DNA of 64,000 nt from Azadirachta indica (GCA_022749755.1 CM040446.1:922966-986965), one strand, 5' to 3'. Positions 33,404 to 44,761 are shown, counted from the first letter of the stretch. The notes: generated by a model from the letters alone, not told the origin. A program made the numbers and translations.

Positions 33404-35211
33404 AGAATCTACAGATCATGATTTCGGCAGCTAGTTAGTTCTAATTGATTTTTTTTTCTTAATTTTCATATATAGATATATGATATATACAGTAGTAATT
33501 TTTGTTCTTTAATTAATTTGTTGCTTAATCAAATTTCAATTTCTTAATTAAGTTTACTAGTTCAATTAATGTTTTTTTGGATGCTTAATTTAATTCCTTT
33601 AAATAATTATAATAATAATTCATTTTCATTAATTTATTCCGAAATATATTAATTTTAGTATCTGATTTTAATTTTATTTTTGGAATTTTATATATGCAGT
33701 AGTATTGGTGTAATTTTTTATAAAGGATGAACGGTTGAGATTATAAATCGTATTAAAAGGTTAAAAAAAAAAAGAGAAAAAAGATTTCAACTTGGTTGAT
33801 TCCAATTAGATTAGACACCAAGTTGAATTCGAGTACCATCGTCTACAAACTTACCGTCGTTGATTGTCCCGAAAGTCCTCTTTTGCTACCAAATTCACAC
33901 AGTGAGATGCAGTCTTTTAGTCGGCGGTGAGTTGGCTAATATGGTGACGTCGCAACTTTCGCTCCAATACGCAACTCGTTAAAGAGTATTGATTGAGAAA
34001 GAGGTTGTCACTGTGATTGCGAAAGAGGCTCTCACTGAAGCAGAGAACAAGAGAGGAACTACGCATCAGAATTTGTTTTTTTTATTATTATTTTCGCTTT
34101 CATTCTCATTCCTTTCTTGGTGGGACAAAGGGGAAGGATTGGCATCATCTGTTGCAGATTTGGTTTTTTATTTGGTCTAAAACACTACCTTATCACAAAA
34201 GGATAACATCTCGTCAACCTCTTATTGAAGTTTTTCAATTACTTTTGTTTTTTCCCTTTTTTTAAAAAAAAAATTGAGAACGTTAAAGGGTAAATATGGT
34301 TAAGTTTCATATGTGGGTTTATACATTTTAATAAGATGAGTTTTAGATTTAATTGATAAAAATTATTGAAATAAAATCTTAACCAATCAATATCACTTAC
34401 ACCATGTGTCACTAAATTCTTAAAAATTATGGATAAAAAAGGATAAAAAAAACTAAGAGCAGTAACAAGTAATAATTGTTATTAATTAACAATTAACAAA
34501 ACAACTTAGATTTTAATTAATAATTGACAAAAACAACTTAATTGTATCTAGCAAAGCACTTTGATTATTTGTTGTATATATGCTTAGTTAGAAAAATTAT
34601 TAGCAAATTAATTATTAATTACCGTTTTCCCAAAATTAAAAAAATTATTAGCATGATTGCAGTCTAAAAAATAAACATGCAGCCAATATCGTATCCGCTT
34701 TCACAGCCTCTAGAATTAATTAAGAGGAATAATTAAAACAAACAAATGAAATGAAACTTCACTTGCGGCACTTTAAGTGAACAAAACTGTGATTTGCTAT
34801 TGATGCATAAGGATGGCTCTGATAATAAGTTGAAAGGACAAAGAGTTTTTCCTTAAGTGCTTGCTAAAGAGTTTTTTCTTAAGTATTTGCTAAACAAATA
34901 ATACAATAATATTGAAAAAGAAAAAAATTACTGCTTCGGAGAAGATAATTAACAACGTACGAAGTTAAGTTTATCACAAAAATTTATAAACACTAGTTTG
35001 AACAGGATACGCTAATTTAATCAGTTTAATAATAACAATAATAATAATAATAATAATAACTCTGATCACATAAGATTACTAATTAAGAATTCATATCAGC
35101 ATCAAACTCGTACTCTTGTTGCTTGCAAATTAAGAACCAACTCATATTAATTAAGAGGCCGAGCAGGCAACACAATTAAACAACCATCTGAACAAGAGTA
35201 GTCGATCAGTT
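33404..35211. other. intergenic; AT-rich, AAT microsatellite
   Basis: 33710-34270 is less AT-rich, with short open frames I do not recognise. An (AAT)n tract lies at about 35030-35060, and 34990-35100 is the flank shared with 29660-29760. No gene supported. Confidence 0.4.
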
Positions 35212-35828
35212 ATGGATCAAGTGAAGAATAAAGAAGATTCTACTGCTGCAACCAAGAGCAATGGTTCTGGAGAATTGAAGAAACAAGGAGCTGGAGGTTC
35301 ATCAATGGTGTCGGAGAGACAAGATCATCAAGCAATAGTCATTACTATTCTACCAGATTTTAGTTGCAGTAAAATAGATATAAAACTACACAGCGAGAAG
35401 ATGGATTGTCGATTCAGTTCAATTCTCAGTCCGCTGAAACTGTAATTGAAGGTAAGGGCGAAGATGTGGTTGTTTCTAAAGAATTCAAGAAGCAATCAGA
35501 TGTAAAGAATGATATCGATCATCTGGGTAAGGGCCAACATGAAGAAGAAATTTCAGAACTGAATAATTCCTTAAAAGAATTTCATGTAAAGCTCAAATCG
35601 GTGATTGATGTTTGGTTAAAACTCAAATCAGTGATTGATGTTTGGTCACAATACAAGGTACCGTTTTCTACGTCTACCTTCCTTAATGTAACGCTTTCTA
35701 CCTACTTTACCGTCACGAAAAACCAAACATATTGATACAAGAAAATGATTAACAAGTTGGAAAGGAAGCAGGCTAAGACCAGAATACACTTCATTAATTT
35801 TAATATCCTATATGGTGAGATTCTGTGA
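35212..35828 (+). pseudogene. small charged protein family, broken copy 3
   Basis: An opening frame from ATG 35212 is unrelated in sequence; the family motif begins about 35430 in another frame (ETVIEGKGEDVVVSKEFKKQ) with no ATG. It continues EEEISELNNSLKEFHVKL, then carries a 30-bp internal tandem duplication (KLKSVIDVW twice, 35589-35648), QYKVPF, and after further frame changes KLERKQAKTRIHFINFN. Frameshifts make it non-functional as read. Confidence 0.6.
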
Positions 35829-35858
35829 TGTGTTGATTATGATCATAACGATGATGAT

Positions 35859-36224
35859 ATGACTCAAAGAACTTATGAAAAGGATAAAGATGTGGTTGTT
35901 TATGAGGAATTGAAGAAGCAATCGGATGAACATGATCTGAAGAATAATATTACTGATCCTGTTTGTACCAGCATTAAGCAAGAAATTTTAGGAACGATTA
36001 ATTCCTTTAGAGAATTTATGGGAAAGATCAAAGCTATGCGTTCTGTTTGGAAGAAGATTGAGGATAGTTGGAGGCAACACAATCTACCATTTTTGTGCAT
36101 TATCAAAAACGGGATAGATGATTACAACAAGATGATTAATGAGTTGAAAAGGAAGCATGCTATGGAATATTGTATTGATTCTAATCATGTAACTCGGCTG
36201 ATGAAAAGATATCCTCATAATTAA
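35859..36224 (+). CDS. small charged protein family, copy 4 (short but open)
   Basis: A 121-aa open frame of the family at 31680. It keeps KDVVVYEELKKQSD, IKQEILGTINSFREFMGKI, VWKKIEDSWRQHNLPF, CIIKNGIDDYNKMI and ELKRKHAM, with a different C-terminus. It lacks the first about 35 residues of the complete copy and starts at MTQRTYEKD, right after the remains of copy 3, so its promoter and true start are uncertain. It could be expressed or could be a 5'-truncated duplicate. Function unknown. Confidence 0.45.
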   Translation: MTQRTYEKDKDVVVYEELKKQSDEHDLKNNITDPVCTSIKQEILGTINSFREFMGKIKAMRSVWKKIEDSWRQHNLPFLCIIKNGIDDYNKMINELKRKHAMEYCIDSNHVTRLMKRYPHN

Positions 36225-36600
36225 GAGTTTTTATGCAGATGACCTTTCTGATATATATTGATTCTTGGCAAAAGGCTAGGTGCGAGGACTGAATTATGCA
36301 TCCAACCTAGTAGTATATATTAGCGGTATTTTAGAGTAATCTCTGTTTTGATTGGTTGCTTTTATTTTTAGCCTTAGTCAAAGTTCATTAATGTCTTCTT
36401 TAATTTGTTGCTTTAATTCTTAATTCTAATAATAGCAATATAGTTCGATTTCTTTCCGAATTCTGGTATGATTTGTAATCATTTGTTCATAATAAGTTTG
36501 CAATACTCGTTATTAATAATAACAGCAGCGAGCAAGCGAACAATATTCTGCAACATGTGTAATCCAAAAAGTTGATTTCAATTAGAAGTAACAAAATTTT
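36225..36600. other. intergenic
   Basis: 3' flank of copy 4, similar to the 3' flanks of other copies (TTTAATTTGTTGC motifs at 30675, 36400). No gene seen. Confidence 0.4.
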
Positions 36601-36800
36601 ATTAAAACGAATAAAGCAACGAAGAGTGGTTCAAAATTTGCTGAAATTGATGAAGAAAAGGGTAAAGATCATGTGGCTGTTTCATATGAGAAGAATAATG
36701 GAGACTGAAAGATTAGTCAGTCATTAGTCTGATTTATTTGATGATCTTTCAGATATTTCCAGTGATTGATTGGTGAGCTGAAATTGGAAATAATCAAGAA
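36601..36800 (+). pseudogene. small charged protein family, fragment 5
   Basis: GSKFAEIDEEKGKDHVAVSYEKNNGD followed by a stop, then noncoding remains (TCATTAGTCTGATTTATTTGATGATC, TTGATTGGTGAGCTGAAATTGG) that align to 37130-37215 in the next copy. Confidence 0.5.
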
Positions 36801-36978
36801 TAAAGGATGAGGGTATTCTTGCATTCAGCCAATAATTAAGCCTAGACCTTGGCATAGTTCTTGAAGATGGTGATGACGAATGAGTTGAAGAAGGGCGATG
36901 GAAAAAGAAAACAACGCCTCATTTCTGTCTTAGAGGTTTTGGCAGTCTTAAAATTGACGATGATCACCAGTCCAATCA

Positions 36979-37239
36979 ATGTGGTGGTGGGGGGGTGAAA
37001 GTAGTAGTACTGATGTTAGAATTGAAGGAAAGGGTAAAGATCATATGGTTGTTTATGAAGAAAGTGAAAAATTGAAGAAGCATTCAGGTCATTACGAGAA
37101 GAATGATGTTGTTGGTAAGACTAAATCAAATCATCGGTCTGATTTATCATCTGATGATCACGCATGTTTCAACATATTGAAGACCATTCATTGGATTGAT
37201 GGGCTGAATCGAAATTGGGAAAGAAATAATGAAGAATAA
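36979..37239 (+). pseudogene. small charged protein family, divergent fragment 6
   Basis: The open frame has GESSSTDVRIEGKGKDHMVVYEE and then sequence unlike the complete copy (SDLSSDDHACFNILKTIHWIDGLNRNWER), paired with fragment 5. It lacks an ATG: the frame opens at GTG within a G-run (36980-36996). Likely decayed. Confidence 0.45.
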
Positions 37240-37384
37240 TATATGATCGGGTATATTTTCTTGCATTCATACAAAAGAAAATTTGATTGATTTTTGTGTT
37301 TCTATGGTTGAATAAATAACAGGTAAATCTGAATAATCAACTATATTAATTCAATATTTAATTTATTAATAATAGATTAATTTA

Positions 37385-37745
37385 TTATTTAACATTTGTA
37401 TATGTCAATAATTTAATATATCAATTTTAAAATATATCAATTTTAAATATTTTATTTTTATAAAAATAAATAATTTAATATTTATATATGTCAATAATTT
37501 AATATATTAATTTTAAAATTTACTAGTTTCTAATATTTTATTTTTTATAAAAATAAATAACTTAACATTTATATATTTCAATAATTTAATATATCAATTT
37601 TAAAATAGACCGATTTCAAATATTTTATTTTCATAAAAATAAATAATTTAATATTTACATAAATCAAAATTTTAAAATATCAATTTTAAAATATAAAAGT
37701 TTTAAAAACTTTACTTTTATAAAAACAATTAACTTAACATTTTTA
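37385..37745. repeat. 87-bp tandem repeat, about four copies
   Basis: TCAATAATTTAATATA begins at 37404, 37491 and 37578, exactly 87 bp apart, with a degenerate fourth copy from about 37665. Each unit has ATTTTATTTTTATAAAAATAAATAA, itself nearly palindromic. 37800-38030 holds a second, looser AT-rich repeat (AATTTTAATAATATTTAAAAAATAAAATAAAAATAAAAAAT) twice. Confidence 0.75.
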
Positions 37746-38077
37746 TTAAAAAATTTCACTCAAATTTCACACCAAAAACCAAACACTACCTAAAACCAAA
37801 AAATATTATTACAATTTTAATAATATTTGTAAAATATTTTAATTAGTAAAACAGAAAAATATTATTAAAATTTTAATACTATTTAAAAAATAAAATAAAA
37901 ATAAAAAATAGATTACACCTACTTCTACATTTAGGATTCTTATAAATATTATCACAATTTTAATAATATTTAAAAAATAAAATAAAAATAAAAAATACAA
38001 CACACCTACTAATACTAAATTTCGGTTTCGATAAGAATATTTTAATATAATTTTTTATATTTAATTCTTTATCATTA

Positions 38078-38110
38078 TAGCCGTTAGATCACTCTTCAAT
38101 CCAACGGCTA
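38078..38110. promoter_or_regulatory. two inverted MSA-like elements upstream of CDC26
   Basis: TCTAACGGCTA (minus, 38078-38088) and TCCAACGGCTA (plus, 38100-38110) both fit the mitosis-specific activator consensus YCYAACGGYYA exactly. They lie 120-150 bp upstream of the CDC26 ATG. MSA sites are bound by MYB3R factors and drive G2/M transcription, which suits an APC/C subunit. Caution: AACGGCT-type inverted motifs also occur in plant repeats. Confidence 0.5.
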
Positions 38111-38229
38111 CTATTGATCCCACTCACATCGTCAAATTCTCTCATGAGCAGTCAGTCAGCGGTCTCCAAATCCTACATAGAATTTGGAATGAAGGAATAA
38201 ACAGCAGCAGCAGATCATCATCGTCAGAA

Positions 38230-38421
38230 ATGCTGAGAAGAAAAGCAAGCAAAATCGAAGTCAAAATCGAAGACAAAGAAGAGCTCGAACAGAACCGCAA
38301 ATCCCCCAACACCACCACCTCAACCTCCGCTTCAACCACCGCCACCGCTTCCCTCCTCCAACTCCTCCCCAGTCAAAACCCCTCTTCCAAAAGCCAACGC
38401 ATCGGCCTCTCCTCCTCCTAG
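38230..38421 (+). CDS. CDC26: anaphase-promoting complex subunit CDC26
   Basis: A 63-aa protein beginning [20 protein letters not shown], which matches the N-terminal MLRRKP-x-(5)-K-(x)-D signature by which CDC26 inserts into the APC6/CDC16 TPR groove. The middle is Ser/Thr-rich and low complexity, and the end, RIGLSSS, matches the C-terminal (R)IGLS motif. CDC26 is a small assembly subunit of the APC/C ubiquitin ligase, needed for mitotic exit. The stop TAG is followed after 2 nt (GA) by the TTM3 ATG. In Arabidopsis the same two proteins come from one bicistronic mRNA (published), and the arrangement here has the same order and spacing, so I infer one transcript. CDC26 itself has no defect. 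Confidence 0.88.
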   Translation: MLRRKASKIEVKIEDKEELEQNRKSPNTTTSTSASTTATASLLQLLPSQNPSSKSQRIGLSSS

Positions 38422-38423
38422 GA

Positions 38424-39031
38424 ATGGAAGTAGAAGTCAAATTGCGGTTAAAAGACGCCGCAACCCATCAACAACTCGTCTCTCTTCTCTCCCCATTTCA
38501 CGTCAAAACCCTCGACCAACACAATCTCTTCTTCGACACCCCAACTTCGTCTCTCTCCTCTCAGCGCACCGTTTTGCGTCTCCGATTCTTTGATAAAGCT
38601 TCCCACTGTATCGTCTGTCTCAAGTCTAAGCCCACTTTAATTAACGGGGTAAGTCGGGTGGAAGAAGATGAGGAAGAAATAGACCCAATTATTGGGAAAG
38701 ATTGTGTTGAGAATCCATCAAAGTTATGGGCTACTGAGTCGCGGGTGGTAAAGAGAGTGAAAGAGGAGTTTGGGGTGGGGGGGACGAAGTGGGGTTGGTG
38801 TGTTTGGGAGGTTTTGAGAATTTGAGAGAAGTTTATGAATGGAAAGGGTTGAAACTGGAGGTTGATGAGACTAAGTATAGTTTTGGGACTAGCTATGAGG
38901 TGGAGTGTGAGAGTGCGGATCCTGAGGGTGTTAAGAGACTGCTTGAGGTGTTCTTGAACGAAAATGGGATTGATTATAAGTACTCGGAGATGACCAAGTT
39001 TGCAGTTTTTCGGGCTGGAAAGCTGCCCTAA
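38424..39031 (+). CDS. TTM3: triphosphate tunnel metalloenzyme 3 (CYTH), frameshifted
   Basis: Second cistron after CDC26. It opens with MEVEVKLRL, carrying the ExExK metal/phosphate motif of the CYTH fold (E2, E4, K6), followed by FFDTP, VLRLRF, CLKSKPT and RVEEDEEEI, all as in Arabidopsis TTM3, a tripolyphosphatase. The frame is lost at about codon 120: the first frame runs on to a stop at 38823, and the protein resumes in the frame used from about 38780 ([41 protein letters not shown]) to the TAA at 39029. The slip is at or near a seven-G run (38777-38783) and equals the loss of one base. Either a sequencing or assembly error in a homopolymer or a genuine mutation fits; the rest shows no other damage, which favours an error or a very recent event. 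Full length is about 202 aa, near the family norm of about 210. Confidence 0.88.
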
Positions 39032-41141
39032 TCGGTGAGTGTTTTTTGTTGGTATTGTGCCTTTGGTTAATGCTGTTCTTGATTTTTAGTTTTTAATTAT
39101 AACTGCAACTGGAGTGGAGAGGCCTTTCTTTCTTTGTTCTTATGGGTATTGTTTAGTTTGAGGTATACTTGTTGCTTTTCACGTTTATGAATGACTAATG
39201 CTTACTGTGGGTACCAGAGATTTTAAATATGTGAATTTTGTCCCTGATTTGAGGATATTAGCTTTTTTTTTCTTTATGGACTTCACAGATTGTTCTCTTA
39301 GTTTGCCTTGTAATTGTTTCAATCTGATTCTATGAAGCTTTAGTAGATCATGTACATGTTAGTTTATGCTTCCTTTGATGAAAGAAAAACTGAAAGGTTA
39401 AGAATTTTGGTCTCATTCTTTCGTAAGATTTCGTTTCTCAACCATCCAATGGAACATCAAGTCCACTTCCATTTTACCCTCTCTCAAGCAAGAACAGAGA
39501 TGAGCAACAACAAATTGTTGCAGTTTAATAATTTCTCTTTATTGTTTTAAAGATACAAACAAATGATATGTTTGAAATTGAGTTCCCTGAAATATAATTT
39601 ATGATGAGCTGGAATCACTAGATGTCAAATATAGATGAGGGGGTGAAGGTGATGGTGAGTGATAAACATTAGTTGCCAAATAAAAAATATATTTTTTTAC
39701 CATATACTCTAGCTGCTGGTACTTATACTTTATGCTTATTTCACTTTAATGTGATTTGTTTCAGAATGTTAGAAGTCAACCAACCATTGCTCATTCTTTC
39801 TGTTGTTTGCAGCCGTCATTTGCAATGTCTAACCCATCTTTTATTCCAAAACCATTTTGGTATTGTAATTGTAATCACTAATTGCGGTTTATTTAACTTG
39901 TTTGTGATTTATTGGCTATACATATATATATATATATATATATATAGATAGAAGATGTTGCCCAAAGTTTTTGGTGTTGATTGTACAATCCACTATCCAC
40001 TATCCATTTTATTTGTTTCTTGCTGAAGTTCTAGACATCATTTAACAGTTAGAAGTGCCCTAGTTCTTCTGTGAATTTTGTCCCTGCAACATCATTTTCT
40101 TGCAATACTATATGCATTCTAGACATTTATATCTGATCATTTTGGAAACAATGAACCAGATTGTTTGCAAGAGCTTTGTAATGACTCATATTTTTACATC
40201 CCTTTGAAGTTCCGGTTGCAGAGCTCATTTAAAGGCCTTGCCATGATATATTATGGATTTAGGAGACATCATCTCTACTCAGCTAGTGAATGCCCTGAAT
40301 AAGCTCATCATTGTTAAGTGGAAATCTCATGATGTGTTTACGTGCTGCTGTCATAGCTATTTCAGCACAGTCATTCTTTCTTTTGCTTAATTCAACCTGT
40401 CATCATGTTTCTTGTTCAAAATAATCAAATAACACTTACCACCTTACGAACATACATTGGGTCTCCAATCATTTCCTACAATGTCCATTTGGTCAAAAAG
40501 GCCATTAATGCCTTTCTTAGTTAACTTTTTCTTGCAACCAGGCTAAAGAGATCCAAGTACTTACATTGTTTAAAATCTATATGTCAATATGGGAACACAT
40601 TAATTTTGTTTCGTCCACATGTTCCATGGTAGCAAGATTTTTAGCAATTAGCTTCGCCTATTTGTAAATCAAACTGGAGATTCATGCACTAATGGTTTTC
40701 ATAGAGTCAATTAAATTCCTTTCATGTATCATCCCCTTTTGCAGGTCATCTTTTCAGTACAGTCACTGACGAAGAGCCATTGATGTGGTATGCAATCATA
40801 ATGGATACTGGAAAAAGGTTTACAGTCAAAATTCTCTAAGAGAAACAGAGATTCTCATAGTATTTCTCAGGACATTCCTACATGATGCCTCTTGGCAGCC
40901 AATAAGCATAATTTCTCTGTGGAAACTGTTATTCATGAAATTTGATTGCAAATCTACCATTTTGGGTGTTTGCGATGAAATTTATATAAGATTTTATGTT
41001 AATGCAGTTGGTTATTAAACATGATATTTGATCTTTGTTGGGATATTTCTTTGTGAAAATTCATGAATTATTTCTGTTAATGCTTTCTGTATTCAACTTT
41101 TGTTGTATTGGTAGACTGGTTTTCGTGGTTCTTTAAATAAA
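39032..41141 (+). other. CDC26-TTM3 3' region, possible 3' UTR intron
   Basis: TTM3 ends in TAATCG|GTGAGTG, a strong donor, and an acceptor-like CCCTTTTGCAG occurs at 40734-40744, so a 3' UTR intron of about 1.7 kb is possible. The stretch after it, ending near AATAAAG (41136), could be the last UTR exon. A TA microsatellite lies at 39919-39946. No other gene seen. Inference only. Confidence 0.35.
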
Positions 41142-42006
41142 GGGATATTAGCAATTACACCCCTGAAATTTAAGTTAAAGACAAATATCCTGTTTGAAGA
41201 TAAAGAAAACCCCTGAAGATTGGGCAAAAGACATACATCTCCCTAAAGTTACCACGCGATCAATTATCTCTATGTAAAATGACTGTTGTACTCTTAATTA
41301 TTTAAGACATATAAATAAACTATTTTATCTTTATTATTAATACATAATAATCAATATAACTTTTTGATTTTGGAATAGTATAAAGATAATTATATGTTTA
41401 ATTTATTTCTTTTAATAAGTATGGCCTTTATTTTTTTATAATTTTATTCTAATTTATTATATTTAGACAATTTTATTCTTAATATATTAATTTTTGTACA
41501 TAATTTTTTTATTTTTTTATTATATTAATTTATTGTCTATAAACCAATAAAATATATTGCAAATAAAATTGAATTTCTATATGAACGAAACATAATTTTT
41601 TTTAATTTAATATTATTTGCAATCTATTTAATAGTTGATGTGCAAAAATTAATATATTAAAAATAAAATTGTCTAAAAAATAATAAATTAGGATAAAATT
41701 ATAAAATTAAAAAAAAAAAAGAGTATACTTATTAAAAGAAATAAGTTAAGGACATAATTGTTTTTATACCATTTTAAAATCAAAAAATTATATTAGTTAT
41801 TATTTATTAAAAATAAAGATAAAATGGTCTATTTATGTCTTTTGAACAGTCAAGAGTATAACAATCATTTTGTATAAGACACCTGACCATATGGTAATTT
41901 TAAAGGGGTATATATCTTTTGTCAAATAATAGGGGATTGTTTATCTTCAAACACCCGGAGGTATTTGTCTTCAACTTAAATTCCAAGGTGTAATTGCCAA
42001 TATCCC
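41142..42006. mobile_element. Mutator-like foldback MITE, 865 bp
   Basis: The left end GGGATATTAGCAATTACACC and the right end, read on the other strand, GGGATATTGGCAATTACACC match, and the inverted repeat continues for well over 150 bp (GACAAATATCC, GACATACATCTCCC, ACTCTTAATTATTTAAGACA) into a nearly palindromic AT-rich centre. The flanks TTAAATAAA and GTAAACAAA are a likely 9-bp target duplication (7 of 9), the Mutator size. There is no transposase. It lies between the ends of the TTM3 transcript and the acidic protein gene. Confidence 0.8.
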
Positions 42007-42498
42007 GTAAACAAATAAATAAAAGCATCTGGCATTATAAATACCCGTATGATATATGTAATTCAACAAAAACATGATCTGCTAACTTCAAAGATTAGGA
42101 ACCTTCAAGGAAGTGCTTAAAAGAGTTCAAGGTTTATACGACCAGCTGTATTCATTGCTAAAGCATCTAAGATTTTGTATTTTTGTATCATATTTTGTAT
42201 AGTTTTTTAATTTAAAATTACAAAATTTTCTACTGAGTGACATTGGATGGGGCTTGAAAATCCACAAATTAGAAGTAAACTGCCTACTTTGACTGATTTC
42301 TCAGCAAAAAGGGGATACAAATCGCCAGTCAGCGATATCCACAAACAGATACACATATGGTCATAATCTGAATAACATTGGTAAATACTGCAAAAGTTCA
42401 CAAGTTTTTCTACTGTATGCAGACAGATAACTGAATCCATCCTCCCTACAAAAGCCTCCTCAAGATAAACAAACCAGTACACGCTAGAGGAGGAGCCG

Positions 42499-44761
42499 TT
42501 ACTCTTCATTCCTCTTCTTAGAAGGTGGTTGGGGAATGTCCTCCTCATCTTCATCGTCTTCATCATCCTCTCCATCTTCATCAGGATCATCTTCATCACC
42601 ATCATCGTCATCATCATCATCCTCATCATCGTCACTTCCTCCATCCCCATTGGCCTCAGGATCATCCTCTGGATCCCTTTCTTCCTCCCCTTCACCAGAA
42701 AAATCCTCATCATTGTCATCATCGTCTTCATCATCTTGATCATCTGCATTTTCATCGTCTTCATCATCATCATCTTCAGTTTCACTGCCATCTTTGACAT
42801 CTGGATCAGGCCGTTTTGTTTTGTGGAGTTCATGTATACAAAAAAAACTGCAAAAAGGAGTTATGTCCACTGTTATAGTGATTGAATCTAAACTTCTATG
42901 GCAGCACTGTAAAATTAAGACAAAGAACTGAAGGAAATTATTACCTCTCATCAATGGCAGTCAATTTAGGTAACCCGTTGATTTCATTAAGCAATGATAT
43001 TGTCTGGAACAGACCGGAAACTCATTAGAAACAGAGCTCAAACACACAGACAAAACATGATGTTTCCTTACATATGTCAGACAACAGAGATCCTTTCTAC
43101 ACAACATTCAGTAACACTGTTGCTATAGTTAATTCATTGAGAAATAAAATGGAATGCTTTGTTAATTACTGAATTCCATCAATAAAATTCCGACTTGACA
43201 CAATTAGAGTGTGGGTACACATTTCTGCCGGTAGATGAAAGCCGCCAAAAACCCTGAGGTTTTCAAACATTTAGGATATCAACGGGTTCAACACCCAATT
43301 GACAACAGAACAAACCATTGAACTAAAAAGAATTGTTGCACAGGAGAAAGAATCCCAAAATATTGACATGTTACAACCCTTTTGAAACATATCAGAAATA
43401 AAAGTAAGGAATGCAACATTCAATTCAAGATCTAACACTAATGTAAATGCATGAAGTGCAAGTTACATGGAAAGAACTAATTAGAAGGGAACTGTTAATG
43501 CTCCATAACAATCTTGGTGGCTAAAATGCCTTCCGCAGCTTTGCATGCTGTACGCAATGCAACATAAGCACAAATAATTTAGCATAAGACCCCACCTCAT
43601 GTAAATTGATAGCCCACCACAGTACTGCATTTTCTATTGGAAGCCAGGGTTCCATCAGGGACTCTTAAGAGTGTTCACTGATTTCTCATATCAAAAGACA
43701 AATAATATTAAAAACAAAATTGTTTTTAACATAAACATAAATGAAAGAGTGAACACTGAAAACACCAAAATGTACTGAGAAATTCTCACTTAAAATTAAA
43801 GGCTTGAAAGGGCACTATCATATGCCAAAACCAACTAAAAACCAAAAACAGTAGGGCCTCCTAAGCAGCAATAAAGAAATATGTATCAGAACAAATTATT
43901 TAGAGCAGAGTAGTATTACTCAATTACCAACAATAACAAGTTTATATCATTTTCTATTAGCAAAATCAACCTAAATATATTAATTACAATACCATATCCA
44001 TGCTGCAGTTGAATTAAATATAGGAAAACATCCTTTCCCCTATATGTCCCAGAGCATAAAAAATTCAGGCTATTCTATACAAGCCGGACAAAAGGAAGTA
44101 ATTAAAATCATATAGTATTAAAAAGTTCACAGGTGTGGAAACTCTAAACAAACCCCCCTAGTTAGTTAATAAATCTCGACATAATTGAACAGAACAGACG
44201 AGAAACGACCCAGCAGTCAAGCCTAAAACATATCACTAGACAAAAGCAAATCATTCCACAAAGCTAAGTGCAGGAAGCTATATTTAAAACTTCATAACAA
44301 TAATAATAAACTACTAGATGGGTGTCTGTCGGTACTTCAAACCATTAGCGCACAAGTGGGTGAATGATTAACAAATATTAGTTAGCCAAGAAAAAGATAA
44401 AACTTGTGCTTTTACAATTAAATGAGAAGACAGCAGTTACAAACATTCTCTGTATCAAGAACAAATACAGAGCACAAAAAAAAATAAACTTTGATAAAAC
44501 TAATATGCACCCGCAAATGTTCTATAAAGATAACACCTACAAGAGCTATGAAGGAAAGGATTAAATAAAATATTTGCAAATAGTCAGCACAGTGAGGCTA
44601 TAAATGTAAAGAATGATGCTAATGAGAAAAGCAAAGCATACCATCAAGAGAATGCAAGTAAGAGACTTGGAAGCAGCGAAAACACTTTCAGCCACCGCAG
44701 ACTCCAGAAAAGAGCATAACCAAATCCTCTTTTCCACAAAACTGCAACTACCCACCTCCAT
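42499..44761 (-). CDS. acidic (Asp/Glu-rich) tail protein, three exons
   Basis: Exons 44642-44761, 42945-43003 and 42499-42847, with GT-AG introns and matching phases; 175 aa if the ATG at 44761 is used. The middle exon gives TISLLNEINGLPKLTAIDE, then SFFCIHELHKTKRPDPDV across the junction. The last exon is a 90-residue acidic tail (mainly D and E, from GAT/GAC and GAA/GAG triplet runs), ending in a short PPSKKRNEE basic end that could be a nuclear localisation signal. Such tails are found in histone- or nucleic-acid-handling proteins, but no domain proves this. Plant homologues are often auto-named as VHS3-like or prothymosin-like only because of the acid run, so I give no gene name. The first exon is the least certain, since its N-terminus (MEVGSCSFVEKRIW) is poorly informative and the true start might be the ATG at its end. 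Confidence 0.65.

Noticed and set aside
42525..42885. Open frames on the plus strand opposite the acidic tail (Ser-, His- or Ile-rich)
   Set aside because: They are the complement of the GAT/GAA triplet run and have no independent support.
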